Of a stretch of 64,000 bases of DNA, positions 52,755 through 61,713 are shown piece by piece. The translations under genes were made by a program, and so were the position numbers. The first letter of the stretch is position 1. Each line of letters begins with the position of its first letter. This DNA is from Limimaricola sp964022235 (lineage in GTDB: Bacteria > Pseudomonadota > Alphaproteobacteria > Rhodobacterales > Rhodobacteraceae). The notes beneath the pieces were generated by a model. That model was not told the DNA's origin, did not search any database, and saw only the letters and a list, made by a program, of their open reading frames with translations. Location of the stretch: positions 1 to 64,000 of the forward strand of contig NZ_CAXHZL010000003.1 of NCBI RefSeq assembly GCF_964022235.1, given 5' to 3'.

Positions 52755-54428
52755 TCAGGCCGCGTCGGCATCCCCGAGCAGGACTCGCGCCGCACCGCGT
52801 GCGGCCTCGGTCACCGTATCGCCCGCCAGCATGCGCGCGATCTCATCGATCCGGTCAGCCTCGTCGAGCGGCACCACCCGCGATGTCGTCACCTCGCCCG
52901 ATGGCCCGGTGCTCACCGCCTTTTCGACCCGCCAGTGATGCGCCCCGAGTGCTGCCACCTGCGGCGAATGGGTGACGACCAGCACCTGCGCACCATCCGC
53001 CAGCCGCGCCAGCCTGCGGCCCACCGCGTTGGCGGTCGCGCCACCGAGGCCTCGGTCGATCTCGTCGAAGATCAGCGTCTTGCCGACGTTGTCACCGGTC
53101 AGGCAGACCTTGAGCGCCAGCAAGAAGCGCGACAGCTCGCCGCCGGAAGCAATGCGCGAGAGCGGCCCCGACGGCGCGCCCGGGTTTGTGGCGACACGAA
53201 AGCTCACCTCGTCGCGCCCCTCGGGGCCGGGGTCGGCGGGGGCCAGATCGACGTCGAACACCGCGCGGTCGAGCTTGAGCGGCGCCAGCTCCGCCGCCAT
53301 CGCCGTCGACAACCGCGCGCCCGCTTCGCGTCGCAGCGTGCTCAATGCGGAGGCGGCGGTGTCATAGGCGGCATCGGCGGCACGTACGGCGGCTTCGAGA
53401 TCGGCCATGTCGCCCTCAGAGGCATCGAGCGCCGCCAGACGCCGACGCAGCCCGTCGGTGAAATCGGCCAACTCGTCGACCACCACCTCATGTTTGCGCG
53501 CCAAGCCACGCAAAGCGAAGAGCCGCTCTTCGGCGGCCTCGAGCACGCGCGGATCGAACTCGAGCGCATCAAGCGCGTCGCGCACGCCCGACTCGGCTTC
53601 GCCCAAGGCATCGAGCGCGCGGGTCAGCGCCTCCATAACCGGGTCGAGCCGACCTTCGGCGGCCTCGATCGCGCCGTCGAGCCAGCGCATCGCATCCGAG
53701 ACCAGCCCCTCGGCCCCCTCGCCCGAAATCACCTGATGCGCGCGCGCCACGTCGCCGCGCACCCGTTCGGCGCCCTGCATCCGGCGGCGCGTCGCATCGA
53801 GTTCGGCCTCCTCGCCCGGCTTGGGGTCGATCGCGTCGAGCTCGGCCACGGCGTGGCGCAGATAATCCTCTTCGGCGCGCAGCGCCTCGACCTGGTCGTG
53901 CACCGTGGCCAAGGCCCGTCGGGCTTCGCGCCGTGCAGCCCATGTGCGGCGGGTTTCGGCGATTGCGGGTGCGGCTTGCGCAAACTCATCGAGCATCAGC
54001 CTGTGACCGCGCGGATCAAGGAGACCGCGATCATCGTGCTGGCCGTGCAGTTCCAGCAGTTGATCGGAGAGCGCGCGCAGCACTTCACCCGATACGCGGC
54101 GGTCGTTGACCCAAGCGGTCTTGCGACCGGCCTCGGTGTTGACGCGGCGCAAGATGAGTTCGCCCTCGGCCTCGATACCGGCCTCCGAGAGCACCTGACG
54201 CGCCGGGTGATCCGCAGACAGTTCGAACACAGCCGTGACCTCGCCCTGAGCCGCGCCCGCGCGCACCAATTCGGCCCGGCCACGCCAGCCCAGCACAAAG
54301 CCCAGACTGTCGAGCAGGATCGATTTGCCTGCCCCGGTTTCCCCGGTCAGCACGTTGAGCCCGGGCTGGAAATCCAGCTCGAGCCTGTCGATGATCAGCA
54401 TGTCCCGGATGTCGAGCGCGCGCAGCAT
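52755..54428 (-). CDS. recN: DNA repair protein RecN
   Basis: SMC-like ATPase that helps repair double-strand breaks. The 557-residue protein has Walker A GETGAGKS (residues 29-36), a central coiled coil, the ABC signature SGGELSRFLLALK, and Walker B KTLIFDEIDRGLGG. Often SOS-induced, but no GAAC-N7-GAAC box is visible directly before it; it follows bamD with a 38-base gap and may depend on the operon promoter. Confidence 0.96.
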   Translation of the reverse strand: MLRALDIRDMLIIDRLELDFQPGLNVLTGETGAGKSILLDSLGFVLGWRGRAELVRAGAAQGEVTAVFELSADHPARQVLSEAGIEAEGELILRRVNTEAGRKTAWVNDRRVSGEVLRALSDQLLELHGQHDDRGLLDPRGHRLMLDEFAQAAPAIAETRRTWAARREARRALATVHDQVEALRAEEDYLRHAVAELDAIDPKPGEEAELDATRRRMQGAERVRGDVARAHQVISGEGAEGLVSDAMRWLDGAIEAAEGRLDPVMEALTRALDALGEAESGVRDALDALEFDPRVLEAAEERLFALRGLARKHEVVVDELADFTDGLRRRLAALDASEGDMADLEAAVRAADAAYDTAASALSTLRREAGARLSTAMAAELAPLKLDRAVFDVDLAPADPGPEGRDEVSFRVATNPGAPSGPLSRIASGGELSRFLLALKVCLTGDNVGKTLIFDEIDRGLGGATANAVGRRLARLADGAQVLVVTHSPQVAALGAHHWRVEKAVSTGPSGEVTTSRVVPLDEADRIDEIARMLAGDTVTEAARGAARVLLGDADAA

Positions 54429-54466
54429 ATCCAGTACCCCCGGAGTGGAACGTCAGCCCGAAACGA

Positions 54467-55309
54467 TCAGATCCATTCGCCGCGCACCAGCTGGCGATAG
54501 ATGGTGGCCAACCAGTTGTCTCCGCTGGCCTCCATCGACAGACCACGACCGGTAAGCAGGCGGTAGCTGTCTTCGTACCAGTCGGTGCCGCGATAGTTGT
54601 AGCCCAAGATCGCTCCGGCGGTCTGCGCCTCTTGGATCAATCCCAGCGAAAGGTAGCTCTCGACCAGCCGGTGCAGCGCTTCGGCAGTGTGGGTCGTGGT
54701 CTGGAACTGCTCCACCACCACGCGGAATCGGCGCGCCGCAGCGGCGTAGTGGCCGCGCTTGAGGTAATAGCGCCCGATCTCCATTTCCTTGCCCGCGAGA
54801 TGATCGAAGGCGAGATCGAACTTCAGCTTCGCTTCGGCGGCATAGCTGCTGTCGGGATATTGCTCGATCACAGCGCGCAGCGCCTGCAGCGCCTGAAAGG
54901 TAAGACCTTGGTCGCGACCGATGTCGTCGATCTGATCGTAATAGCTCAGCGCCAGAAGATACTGCGCATAGGCCGCATCCTCGGACGTCGGATAGAAATC
55001 GAGATACCGCTGGGCACTGGCGCGGCTGTCGTCATAGGCGCCGTCCTTGTGCAGCGCAAAGGCCTGCATGATCAGCCCGCGCTTGGCCCATTCCGAATAG
55101 GGATAAAGCCGCTCGATCTCGCCGAAGTAGAAGGCCGCGTCATCGGCGGAGCCGCCTTCGAGGCTGGTCTCGCCCTGCTGGTAGATCGCGGCAGCGTCGA
55201 GCTGTTCGAGCGCACCGCTGCTCAGGCGATCGGAGGTGCTGCCGCAACCGGTGAGAAGCCCCAGAGCCAATATCAGGCCCAAGCTGGCCCGTGTTCCGCT
55301 GCCTGCCAT
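54467..55309 (-). CDS. bamD: Outer membrane assembly lipoprotein BamD
   Basis: Essential lipoprotein of the BAM complex, which inserts beta-barrel proteins into the outer membrane. A signal peptide ends in LGLLTGCGS (lipobox with Cys22 in this start), followed by TPR-like helices with the BamD pattern EIERLYPYSEWAKRG and YGRYYLKRGHY-like repeats (IGRYYLKRGHYAAAARRF). Start at 55309 is chosen for AGGA 7 bases upstream; ATGs at 55324 and 55336 are also possible. Confidence 0.9.
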   Translation of the reverse strand: MAGSGTRASLGLILALGLLTGCGSTSDRLSSGALEQLDAAAIYQQGETSLEGGSADDAAFYFGEIERLYPYSEWAKRGLIMQAFALHKDGAYDDSRASAQRYLDFYPTSEDAAYAQYLLALSYYDQIDDIGRDQGLTFQALQALRAVIEQYPDSSYAAEAKLKFDLAFDHLAGKEMEIGRYYLKRGHYAAAARRFRVVVEQFQTTTHTAEALHRLVESYLSLGLIQEAQTAGAILGYNYRGTDWYEDSYRLLTGRGLSMEASGDNWLATIYRQLVRGEWI

Positions 55310-55455
55310 CCGCGCGTCCTGCATCCTGTCGGTCATCTGCCCATCCCGGGGTCGGCGCCCCGTTCACGCCCCGTGTCGGGGCCGCTCGGCCTCGGGTCTA
55401 GCATGAAAAAATCGGGGGCAAAATGGCTTTTCCCGAACCGGGCGCGGCGCGGCGA

Positions 55456-56391
55456 TCAGGCAACGGCGGCGAAATCGGCGGGCTTCAGCCGGCTGCCCGG
55501 CAGGCGGTCTTCGAGCGAGGCGTCGCAAGTCACGATGCGCCAAGCGTCGGGCTGTGCGAACAGTGCGCGTAACAGCCGGTTCGTCATGGCATGACCCGCG
55601 CGCAGCCCCTCGTAGACACCGAGAATCGGCAGGCCAGCCGTACCCAGATCGCCCAAGGCATCGAGCATCTTGTGGCGCACCGCCTCGTCGGAATGGCGCA
55701 GCCCACCGGGGCTGAGAACCTTCTCACCGTCGACCACCACCGCATTCTCGAAAGTGCCGCCCAGAGCCAAGCCCTGCGCCTGCATCGCCTCGACGTCGGA
55801 CAGGCGGCAGAAGGTGCGGCTATCGCACAACTCGCGCAGGAAGGCACCGTTGGCCATGTCGAGCACGCGCGACTGATGACCGATGGCCGCGTCGGCAAAG
55901 TCGATCTCGAAATCGATCCTGAGGCCGCGCGGCTCTGGGCCACGACGGGGCCGCAGACGCGCCACGGCACGGTCATGGCGCACCTCGACGGTGTCGAGAA
56001 TCTCGATCGCCTGAAGCGGTGCGTCCTGACGCCGCAACCCGGCGTCGAGGATCGCCCGCGCAAAGCCCGCGGCGCTGCCGTCGAGAATCGGAACCTCGGG
56101 GCCGTCGATCTCGATCAACGCGTTGTGCACGCCGCAGCCCGAGAGCGCCGCCATCAGGTGTTCGATGGTCGAAACCGAGACGCCAGCGGCGTTGACGATG
56201 CGGGTGTTGAGCGGCGAGATCTCCACCAGATCCCAACGCGCGGGCACCAGACGATCGATGCCAACCACGTCCATGCGGCGAAACACGATGCCATGCCCGA
56301 CCGGCGCAGGCCGCAGCACAAGCCGAACGGGCCGCCCGCTATGGAGGCCGATGCCGGTAAAGCCGACGTATCTGAACAAGGTGGTCTGCAC
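55456..56391 (-). CDS. lpxC: UDP-3-O-acyl-N-acetylglucosamine deacetylase
   Basis: Zinc enzyme that commits UDP-GlcNAc to lipid A. The 311-residue protein opens FTGIGLHSGRPV, then STIEHLMAALSG (zinc His) and the later HSDEAVRHKMLDALGDL (second His and catalytic Asp/His). Start is the GTG at 56391, since the family begins at this point; no in-frame ATG fits without a long non-homologous extension. It sits between ftsZ and bamD, linking envelope and division genes. Confidence 0.95.
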   Translation of the reverse strand: MQTTLFRYVGFTGIGLHSGRPVRLVLRPAPVGHGIVFRRMDVVGIDRLVPARWDLVEISPLNTRIVNAAGVSVSTIEHLMAALSGCGVHNALIEIDGPEVPILDGSAAGFARAILDAGLRRQDAPLQAIEILDTVEVRHDRAVARLRPRRGPEPRGLRIDFEIDFADAAIGHQSRVLDMANGAFLRELCDSRTFCRLSDVEAMQAQGLALGGTFENAVVVDGEKVLSPGGLRHSDEAVRHKMLDALGDLGTAGLPILGVYEGLRAGHAMTNRLLRALFAQPDAWRIVTCDASLEDRLPGSRLKPADFAAVA

Positions 56392-56534
56392 GTGTTTCTG
56401 CCCGGATCCATTTCGGATTTCGCTACCCGAGTGACCTAAGCGCTCGCTTTGATGGTCACAATTCACTCTTTGCGACAGCGTGAAACATGTGGTCTGGGGC
56501 ACGCAGTCGGTGCGTCAAAACCCTTGAAAACAAC

Positions 56535-56561
56535 AAGGGCCGCCCGGAGGCGGCCCTTTTT
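56535..56561. terminator. Terminator between ftsZ and lpxC
   Basis: AAGGGCCGCC at 56535-56544 pairs with GGCGGCCCTT at 56549-56558, with T bases on the plus side and GTTGTTTT after it on the minus side. It can end the ftsZ transcript, so lpxC probably has its own promoter. Confidence 0.75.
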
Positions 56562-56585
56562 GCACAACGAATGTGCGGTAGTGGA

Positions 56586-58298
56586 TCAGTTGGCCTGACG
56601 CCGCAGGAAGGCCGGGATCTCGATGCGCTCCTGTTCGGGATCGGTCTCACCATCGTCTTGCCAGTTGGGGGCCTGACGCGGCTGCGCGGGCTGCTGCGGC
56701 TGCGCGCGCTGGGCCGGCGGCTGCTGGCGCGCCGGCTGGGCCGAGGCACCGGGCTGCTCGGCATGGCCGGTCATCCGGTTGATCAGCGAGTTGATGCCAA
56801 AGCGCGGCTGCCGGTCGACTTCGGCGCTCCGGGCAGGGGCCGCGGGGCTGCGCGGCTCGGCGCGAGGCATCTCGGCGCGCTCGGGCTGCTGCTGACGCGG
56901 CTGGTTCTGCGACGCGGCCCGCAGGCGCGCCATGGTTTCGGGCGAGGCACCGCCGGACGCACGCGGCGCGGGGGCCACGAAGCTTTCGGGGGCGGCCTCC
57001 GCCTGATGCGGCGCTTCGCGGCGCGGCTCGTAGGCAGGCGCCGGCAGGTCGTCTTCGTGCTGCGGCTGGAACCGCTGCTGCGGCTCCTCGCGCGGGGCGG
57101 ACCGCCGGGTGTCGAAGCCTTCGGCGTAGTCCTCTTCGTAGGTGGGCTCGGGCTCGCGGCGGGCCTGCGGCTGCGGCTCGCGACGTGGCGCGGGGGCCTG
57201 GGCGCGGGGCTGCTGCGGGGCCTCGCGGCGCGGCGCCACCGGGGCGGCGGGCATCTCTTCCTCGGAGGAGACGCGCTCGCGCAGCGGCTCGCTCATCTTG
57301 CGACGCGGCACCGGCACGTCTTCGGGCTTGGCCAGCGCGTCGATGCCGGTGGCGACGACGGAGACGCGCATCCGGCCTTCCATGCCGGTGTCGAGCGTCG
57401 AGCCGACGATGATGTTGGCCTCGGGGTCGACCTTCTCACGGATCTTGTTCGCAGCTTCGTCGAGTTCGAACAGAGTGAGGTCGTAGCCACCGGTGATGTT
57501 GATGAGCACGCCGCGCGCGCCTTCAAGGCTGATCTCGTCGAGCAGCGGGTTCGCAATCGCCTTCTCGGCGGCCTGCACGGCGCGGTCCTCGCCCTCGGCT
57601 TCGCCGGTGCCCATCATCGCCTTGCCCATCTCGTCCATCACCGCGCGCACGTCGGCAAAGTCGAGGTTGATCAGGCCGGGGCGCACCATCAGGTCGGTCA
57701 CGCCCTTGACGCCCTGATAGAGCACATCATCGGCGAGCGCGAAGGCCTCGGTGAAGGTGGTGTTCTCGTTGGCGAGGCGGAACAGGTTCTGGTTCGGAAT
57801 GATGATCAGCGTGTCGACCACCTTCTGCAGCGCCTCGACACCGGCCTCGGCCTGCTTCATGCGCTTGCCGCCCTCGAACTGGAACGGCTTGGTGACGACG
57901 CCGACGGTCAGAACACCGAGCTCGCGCGCGGCCTGGGCGATGATCGGGGCCGCACCGGTGCCGGTACCGCCGCCCATGCCGGCGGTGATGAAGCACATAT
58001 GCGCACCGGCGAGATGATCGACGATCTCCTCGATCGATTCCTCGGCCGCGGCGGCGCCGACGGTGGCGCGTGCGCCAGCGCCAAGGCCTTCGGTGACCTT
58101 CACGCCCATCTGGATTTTGGCCGTGGCGCGCGACTGCTGAAGCGCCTGCGCGTCGGTGTTGGCGACCACGAACTCGACACCGTCGAGTTCCTTCTCGATC
58201 ATGTTGTTGACCGCGTTGCCACCAGCGCCGCCCACGCCGAAGACGGTGATCCGGGGCTTGAGATCTTCCTGCCCCGGCAGAGAGAGGTTGAGTGCCAT
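56586..58298 (-). CDS. ftsZ: Cell division protein FtsZ, long-linker form
   Basis: Tubulin-like GTPase that forms the division ring. Residues 1-315 are the GTPase core (GVGGAGGNAVNNMI, GGGTGTGAAP and VRPGLINLDFADV). Residues ~330-545 are an unusually long Pro/Gln/Arg/Ala-rich linker, and the C-terminus has the FtsA-binding peptide RIEIPAFLRRQAN. The 570-residue length is long because of the linker, as in other alphaproteobacteria. The ATG at 58298 matches the family MxLNLS start; 58349 is rejected. Confidence 0.97.
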   Translation of the reverse strand: MALNLSLPGQEDLKPRITVFGVGGAGGNAVNNMIEKELDGVEFVVANTDAQALQQSRATAKIQMGVKVTEGLGAGARATVGAAAAEESIEEIVDHLAGAHMCFITAGMGGGTGTGAAPIIAQAARELGVLTVGVVTKPFQFEGGKRMKQAEAGVEALQKVVDTLIIIPNQNLFRLANENTTFTEAFALADDVLYQGVKGVTDLMVRPGLINLDFADVRAVMDEMGKAMMGTGEAEGEDRAVQAAEKAIANPLLDEISLEGARGVLINITGGYDLTLFELDEAANKIREKVDPEANIIVGSTLDTGMEGRMRVSVVATGIDALAKPEDVPVPRRKMSEPLRERVSSEEEMPAAPVAPRREAPQQPRAQAPAPRREPQPQARREPEPTYEEDYAEGFDTRRSAPREEPQQRFQPQHEDDLPAPAYEPRREAPHQAEAAPESFVAPAPRASGGASPETMARLRAASQNQPRQQQPERAEMPRAEPRSPAAPARSAEVDRQPRFGINSLINRMTGHAEQPGASAQPARQQPPAQRAQPQQPAQPRQAPNWQDDGETDPEQERIEIPAFLRRQAN

Positions 58299-58475
58299 CG
58301 CTGTCTGCCTGTCCTGAATCTGGCCCGTCCCGCCGGGCGTGTCTGCCATTATTTGGCCAAACTATCCGCGCGCGCTCGTATCGTCACGGGGAAACTCGGG
58401 CATTCTTACTTATTTTCTGAGGTTTCTGCAGCGCCGAATATTGGCCCGGACCTCAGATGAGCGACATCTTGCGTA
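58299..58475 (-). promoter_or_regulatory. ftsA-ftsZ intergenic region, likely ftsZ promoter
   Basis: A 177-base gap inside an otherwise tightly packed cluster, so ftsZ probably has its own promoter. It contains one GANTC site (GAATC on the plus strand near 58315), the CcrM methylation target used in cell-cycle control of ftsZ in some alphaproteobacteria. No clear CtrA site (TTAA-N7-TTAA) was seen. Confidence 0.4.
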
Positions 58476-59804
58476 TCACCAGTTGTCCTTGAACCATTTA
58501 AAGGCCCGCTTGAAGGACCGCGCAGAGTGACGCTCGGCGGGCACTTCGAAATCCCACCATTCGTCCTGCGGGTGCGCCGCAAAGAGACACAGCCCCACCG
58601 AGCCCGCAAAGGCGGGCCCCGTGGCCGCCTGCGGCAGGCCTTGGACACGCAGCGGACGACCCAGACGGACCTGCTGACCAAGGATGCGCGTTGCCAACCC
58701 GTCGAGGCCGGGGATCTGGCTGCCACCGCCGGTCAGCACGATCTGCTGGGAGGGCAGATGCTCGAAGCCCGCCGCGTCGAGCCTCTGGCGCACCTCTTCT
58801 AGGATCTCCTCGACGCGCGGACGCATGATACCGATGAGTTCGGCGCGGCTGACCGTGCGGCGGTCGTGCTCCCAGTCTCCGGTATCGCCGCCGATCTCAA
58901 TCATCTCGCGGTCGTCCATACCGGTGGCTACGACACCGCCGTAGAAGGTCTTGATCCGCTCGGCGGTGGCCATCGGCACCTGCAGGCCCATCGAGATGTC
59001 GGAGGTGACGTGATCGCCGCCCATCCGCACCGAATCCGCATAGATCATGTGCTTGCGGATGAAGACCGAGATCCCGGTAGAGCCGCCGCCCATGTCGATG
59101 CACGCCGCCCCAAGCTCCTGTTCGTCCTCGACCAGCGAGGAGACGCCCGAGACATAGGCTGATGAGGCGATCCCCGCGACTTCGAGGTCGCAGCGCTTGA
59201 TGCAGTAGAGCAGGTTTTCGATCGCGATGGCGTCGACCGTCAGCAGATGCATGTCGGTGGTGAGCCGCTGGCCGATCTGGCCACGCGGATCGGCCAGACC
59301 GGAGCGGTGGTCGAGCGCAAAGTTGACGGGCTGCGCGTGCAGCACCTCGCGGCCATCGCCGTAATCGGGCATCTCGCAGGCGGCGAGCACGCGGCCGATG
59401 TCACCATCGGTCACCTGCCCTTCTTCGACCTCGACCTCGCCGTCGAGACCGTAGCTGCGCGGCCGCGCGCCCGACAGCGTTGCGATGACGTGATCGACAC
59501 GCACGCCGGCCATCTTCTGGGCAGCCTGCACCGCGGTGCGGATCGCGCGCTCGGTCTCGGCCATCGCCGCGACCTCGCCAAAGGAAACCCCGCGCGAGCG
59601 GGTGGTGGCGGCGCCGATGATGCGGAAATTCGATTGCCCGGCCATCGAGCCCACGCCCTCGAGCGCGGGCGCGTCGCCGTCAAAGCGCAGCACCAGACAG
59701 GCGATCTTGGACGTGCCGACGTCGAGAATGGCGATGACGCCTCTCTGCATCGCCGCCTTGCGCATGTGTCGCATCGCCCGCTGCGTCTGGTAGAGCTGCC
59801 CCAT
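58476..59804 (-). CDS. ftsA: Cell division protein FtsA
   Basis: Actin-like protein that tethers FtsZ to the membrane. The 442-residue protein has the phosphate-1 motif VIAILDVGTSKIACLVLRF, phosphate-2 GAACIDMGGGSTGISVF and adenosine motif IVLTGGGSQIPGLDGLA, with an amphipathic C-terminal helix ending KRAFKWFKDNW that should bind the membrane. The ATG at 59804 lies 23 bases after ftsQ. Confidence 0.96.
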   Translation of the reverse strand: MGQLYQTQRAMRHMRKAAMQRGVIAILDVGTSKIACLVLRFDGDAPALEGVGSMAGQSNFRIIGAATTRSRGVSFGEVAAMAETERAIRTAVQAAQKMAGVRVDHVIATLSGARPRSYGLDGEVEVEEGQVTDGDIGRVLAACEMPDYGDGREVLHAQPVNFALDHRSGLADPRGQIGQRLTTDMHLLTVDAIAIENLLYCIKRCDLEVAGIASSAYVSGVSSLVEDEQELGAACIDMGGGSTGISVFIRKHMIYADSVRMGGDHVTSDISMGLQVPMATAERIKTFYGGVVATGMDDREMIEIGGDTGDWEHDRRTVSRAELIGIMRPRVEEILEEVRQRLDAAGFEHLPSQQIVLTGGGSQIPGLDGLATRILGQQVRLGRPLRVQGLPQAATGPAFAGSVGLCLFAAHPQDEWWDFEVPAERHSARSFKRAFKWFKDNW

Positions 59805-59827
59805 CTGTTCGTCCCCGCCCGTTTTTT

Positions 59828-60715
59828 CTAGTTGTTGTCGCTGACGCGGCGAAGCCGCACCAAAGCCTGCTCGGTCAGCCGTATGGTCGGCCGATCCTCG
59901 TTTCTTATGTCCACTGCCGCGATGTCGCGTGCCAGCATGTCTTCGGCCCCGTCGAGCGCCATCACCCGCTCCAGCGCCTTGACCGGCGCTTCGGCCGGCA
60001 AAAGAATGCGCTGATCGCGGTCAAGCACCAGATCCCAGCGGCGCTCGCCCATGCGCACCAGACCGCGGATGCGCGGGGCCACGGGGGCGGCGGCGGCAAA
60101 CAGCGCCAGCGCCTCGTCGATTTTCTCCCGCGCGCCGTCGCCCGCGATCAGCGGCAGGTCGGAGCGGTCGGAGCGCGCCGGGATCATCCCGGTCATCACG
60201 CCCTCAGCATCGACGAGCCGCAGCCCGTCGACATAGCGCCATACCGCCACCGGGACCCGCTGCGTCACCGCGACCTCGAGCGTGCCGCCGGGACGGACAC
60301 GCACGGTGGCATCGGCCACCGCCGTCAGCTCGCGGATTCGGGTGCGGATTTCGGGCAGATCGAGGTCGAAGGAGGAGACCGGCATCTTCTCGGGCAGGAA
60401 CGCCTTGATCGCGGCGGCGAGCGCGGGCTCGGCGCCCTCGATCTCGACGGCGCCGACCATGAATTCGGGGCGCTGCTGCACGGTCGCCTTCAGCCGGTCA
60501 ATCTGCGCGGCAAAGCTCGCCCGGTTGTCTTCCTGACCGAACCAGATACCGGCGATCGCTGCCACGAGCAGGACCGGCAGGCCAAAGCGCACGCCGATCC
60601 GGAAGGTCGGGGTCAGCATCAGCCGCTGGTAGCGATAGCCCCAGCGGGTGGGGGCCGGATCGCGACGCATGCCGTATTGCGGCTCGCGCCGGAAAAGCGA
60701 TTTCAGCGATCGCAC
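59828..60715 (-). CDS. ftsQ: Cell division protein FtsQ
   Basis: Bitopic membrane protein of the divisome. The 295-residue protein has a basic cytosolic N-terminus, one helix (VRFGLPVLLVAAIAGIWFG, near residue 50) and a periplasmic POTRA plus beta domain (VGAVEIEGAEPALAAAIK, RVPVAVWRYVDGLRLVDAEG). It starts with GTG at 60715, inside the ddl coding region; GGAGG lies 8 bases before it, so the 13-base overlap with ddl is functional. Confidence 0.93.
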   Translation of the reverse strand: MRSLKSLFRREPQYGMRRDPAPTRWGYRYQRLMLTPTFRIGVRFGLPVLLVAAIAGIWFGQEDNRASFAAQIDRLKATVQQRPEFMVGAVEIEGAEPALAAAIKAFLPEKMPVSSFDLDLPEIRTRIRELTAVADATVRVRPGGTLEVAVTQRVPVAVWRYVDGLRLVDAEGVMTGMIPARSDRSDLPLIAGDGAREKIDEALALFAAAAPVAPRIRGLVRMGERRWDLVLDRDQRILLPAEAPVKALERVMALDGAEDMLARDIAAVDIRNEDRPTIRLTEQALVRLRRVSDNN

Positions 60716-61617
60716 GAGGCATCCTCCACCAACCAGCCGCAAAGCTCGGGGAAGGTAATGCCGACCTTGGCCGCCTGCTCGGGGGCGAGCGAGGTCGGGG
60801 TCATGCCGGGCTGCGTGTTGGTCTCCAGCAGCACCAGCCCCTCGAGGCCCTTGCTCTCGTCCCAACGGAAATCGGTGCGCGACAGGCCGCGACAGCCCAA
60901 GGCGCGGTGCGCGCGCAGCGCATAATCGAGACAGGCGTCGAAGATATCGCGGGGGATCTCAGCGGGCACCACGTGCTGCGAGCCGCCGGTCTTGTACTTG
61001 GCGTCGTAATCGTACCAGCCGTCCGTCACGATGTCGGTCACGGTCAAGGCCCGATCACCCAGCACCGTGGTGGTCAGCTCGCGCCCCGGGAGATAGGCCT
61101 CGACCATCACCGTTTCGGGCATGTCCTCCGACAGCTGCGGCGTCTGGTTCGCCCCCTCTGGCACGATGTAGACGCCGACGCTGGAGCCTTCGTTGTAGGG
61201 CTTCACCACATAGGGCGGCGGCATGACATGGGCCGCCATCACCTCGGCCTTGGTGGCAAGACGGCTCTCGGCCACCGGCAGCCCTTCGGCGCGGAAGGCG
61301 ACCTTGGTGGCTTCCTTGTCCATGGCGAGCGCCGAGGCCAGAACGCCCGAATGGGTGTAGGGAATGCGCAGCCATTCCAGAAGGCCCTGAATGCAGCCAT
61401 CCTCGCCACGCGGGCCGTGCAGAGCATTGAAGACGGTCATGGGGGCGAGGTCGCGCAGGCGCTCGGGCAGGTCGGGGCCGGCATCGACCTCGATCACGTC
61501 ATATCCTGCCTGCCGCAAGGCTGCCGCGCATTCGCGCCCCGTGGAAAGAGAGACCTCGCGCTCGGCCGAGGGTCCACCCATCACCACGACAACCTTGGGA
61601 TGTGTCCCGCTCGACAT
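60703..61617 (-). CDS. ddl: D-alanine--D-alanine ligase
   Basis: Makes D-Ala-D-Ala for peptidoglycan. The 304-residue ATP-grasp enzyme shows VVVVMGGPSAEREVSLSTG, NALHGPRGEDG (Ser/His region), PYVVKPYNEGSSVGVY and the metal-binding ETNTQPGMTPTSL. Normal length. The ATG at 61617 is preferred over 61659. Its end overlaps ftsQ by 13 bases. Confidence 0.97.
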   Translation of the reverse strand: MSSGTHPKVVVVMGGPSAEREVSLSTGRECAAALRQAGYDVIEVDAGPDLPERLRDLAPMTVFNALHGPRGEDGCIQGLLEWLRIPYTHSGVLASALAMDKEATKVAFRAEGLPVAESRLATKAEVMAAHVMPPPYVVKPYNEGSSVGVYIVPEGANQTPQLSEDMPETVMVEAYLPGRELTTTVLGDRALTVTDIVTDGWYDYDAKYKTGGSQHVVPAEIPRDIFDACLDYALRAHRALGCRGLSRTDFRWDESKGLEGLVLLETNTQPGMTPTSLAPEQAAKVGITFPELCGWLVEDASCDR

Positions 61618-61680
61618 TCCCGCACTGCCCCATTCGCGCACCGCTGAACGGCGCGTCATTGTTATGGCCCTTGTGGACCT

Positions 61681-61697
61681 CCCCCGCTTGGCGGGGG
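61681..61697. terminator. Hairpin between ddl and murB
   Basis: CCCCCGC pairs with GCGGGGG around a 3-base loop in the 96-base gap. It could attenuate transcription from murB into ddl, but no T tract follows on the minus strand. Confidence 0.35.
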
Positions 61698-61713
61698 CCG
61701 CATTATTCGTATG

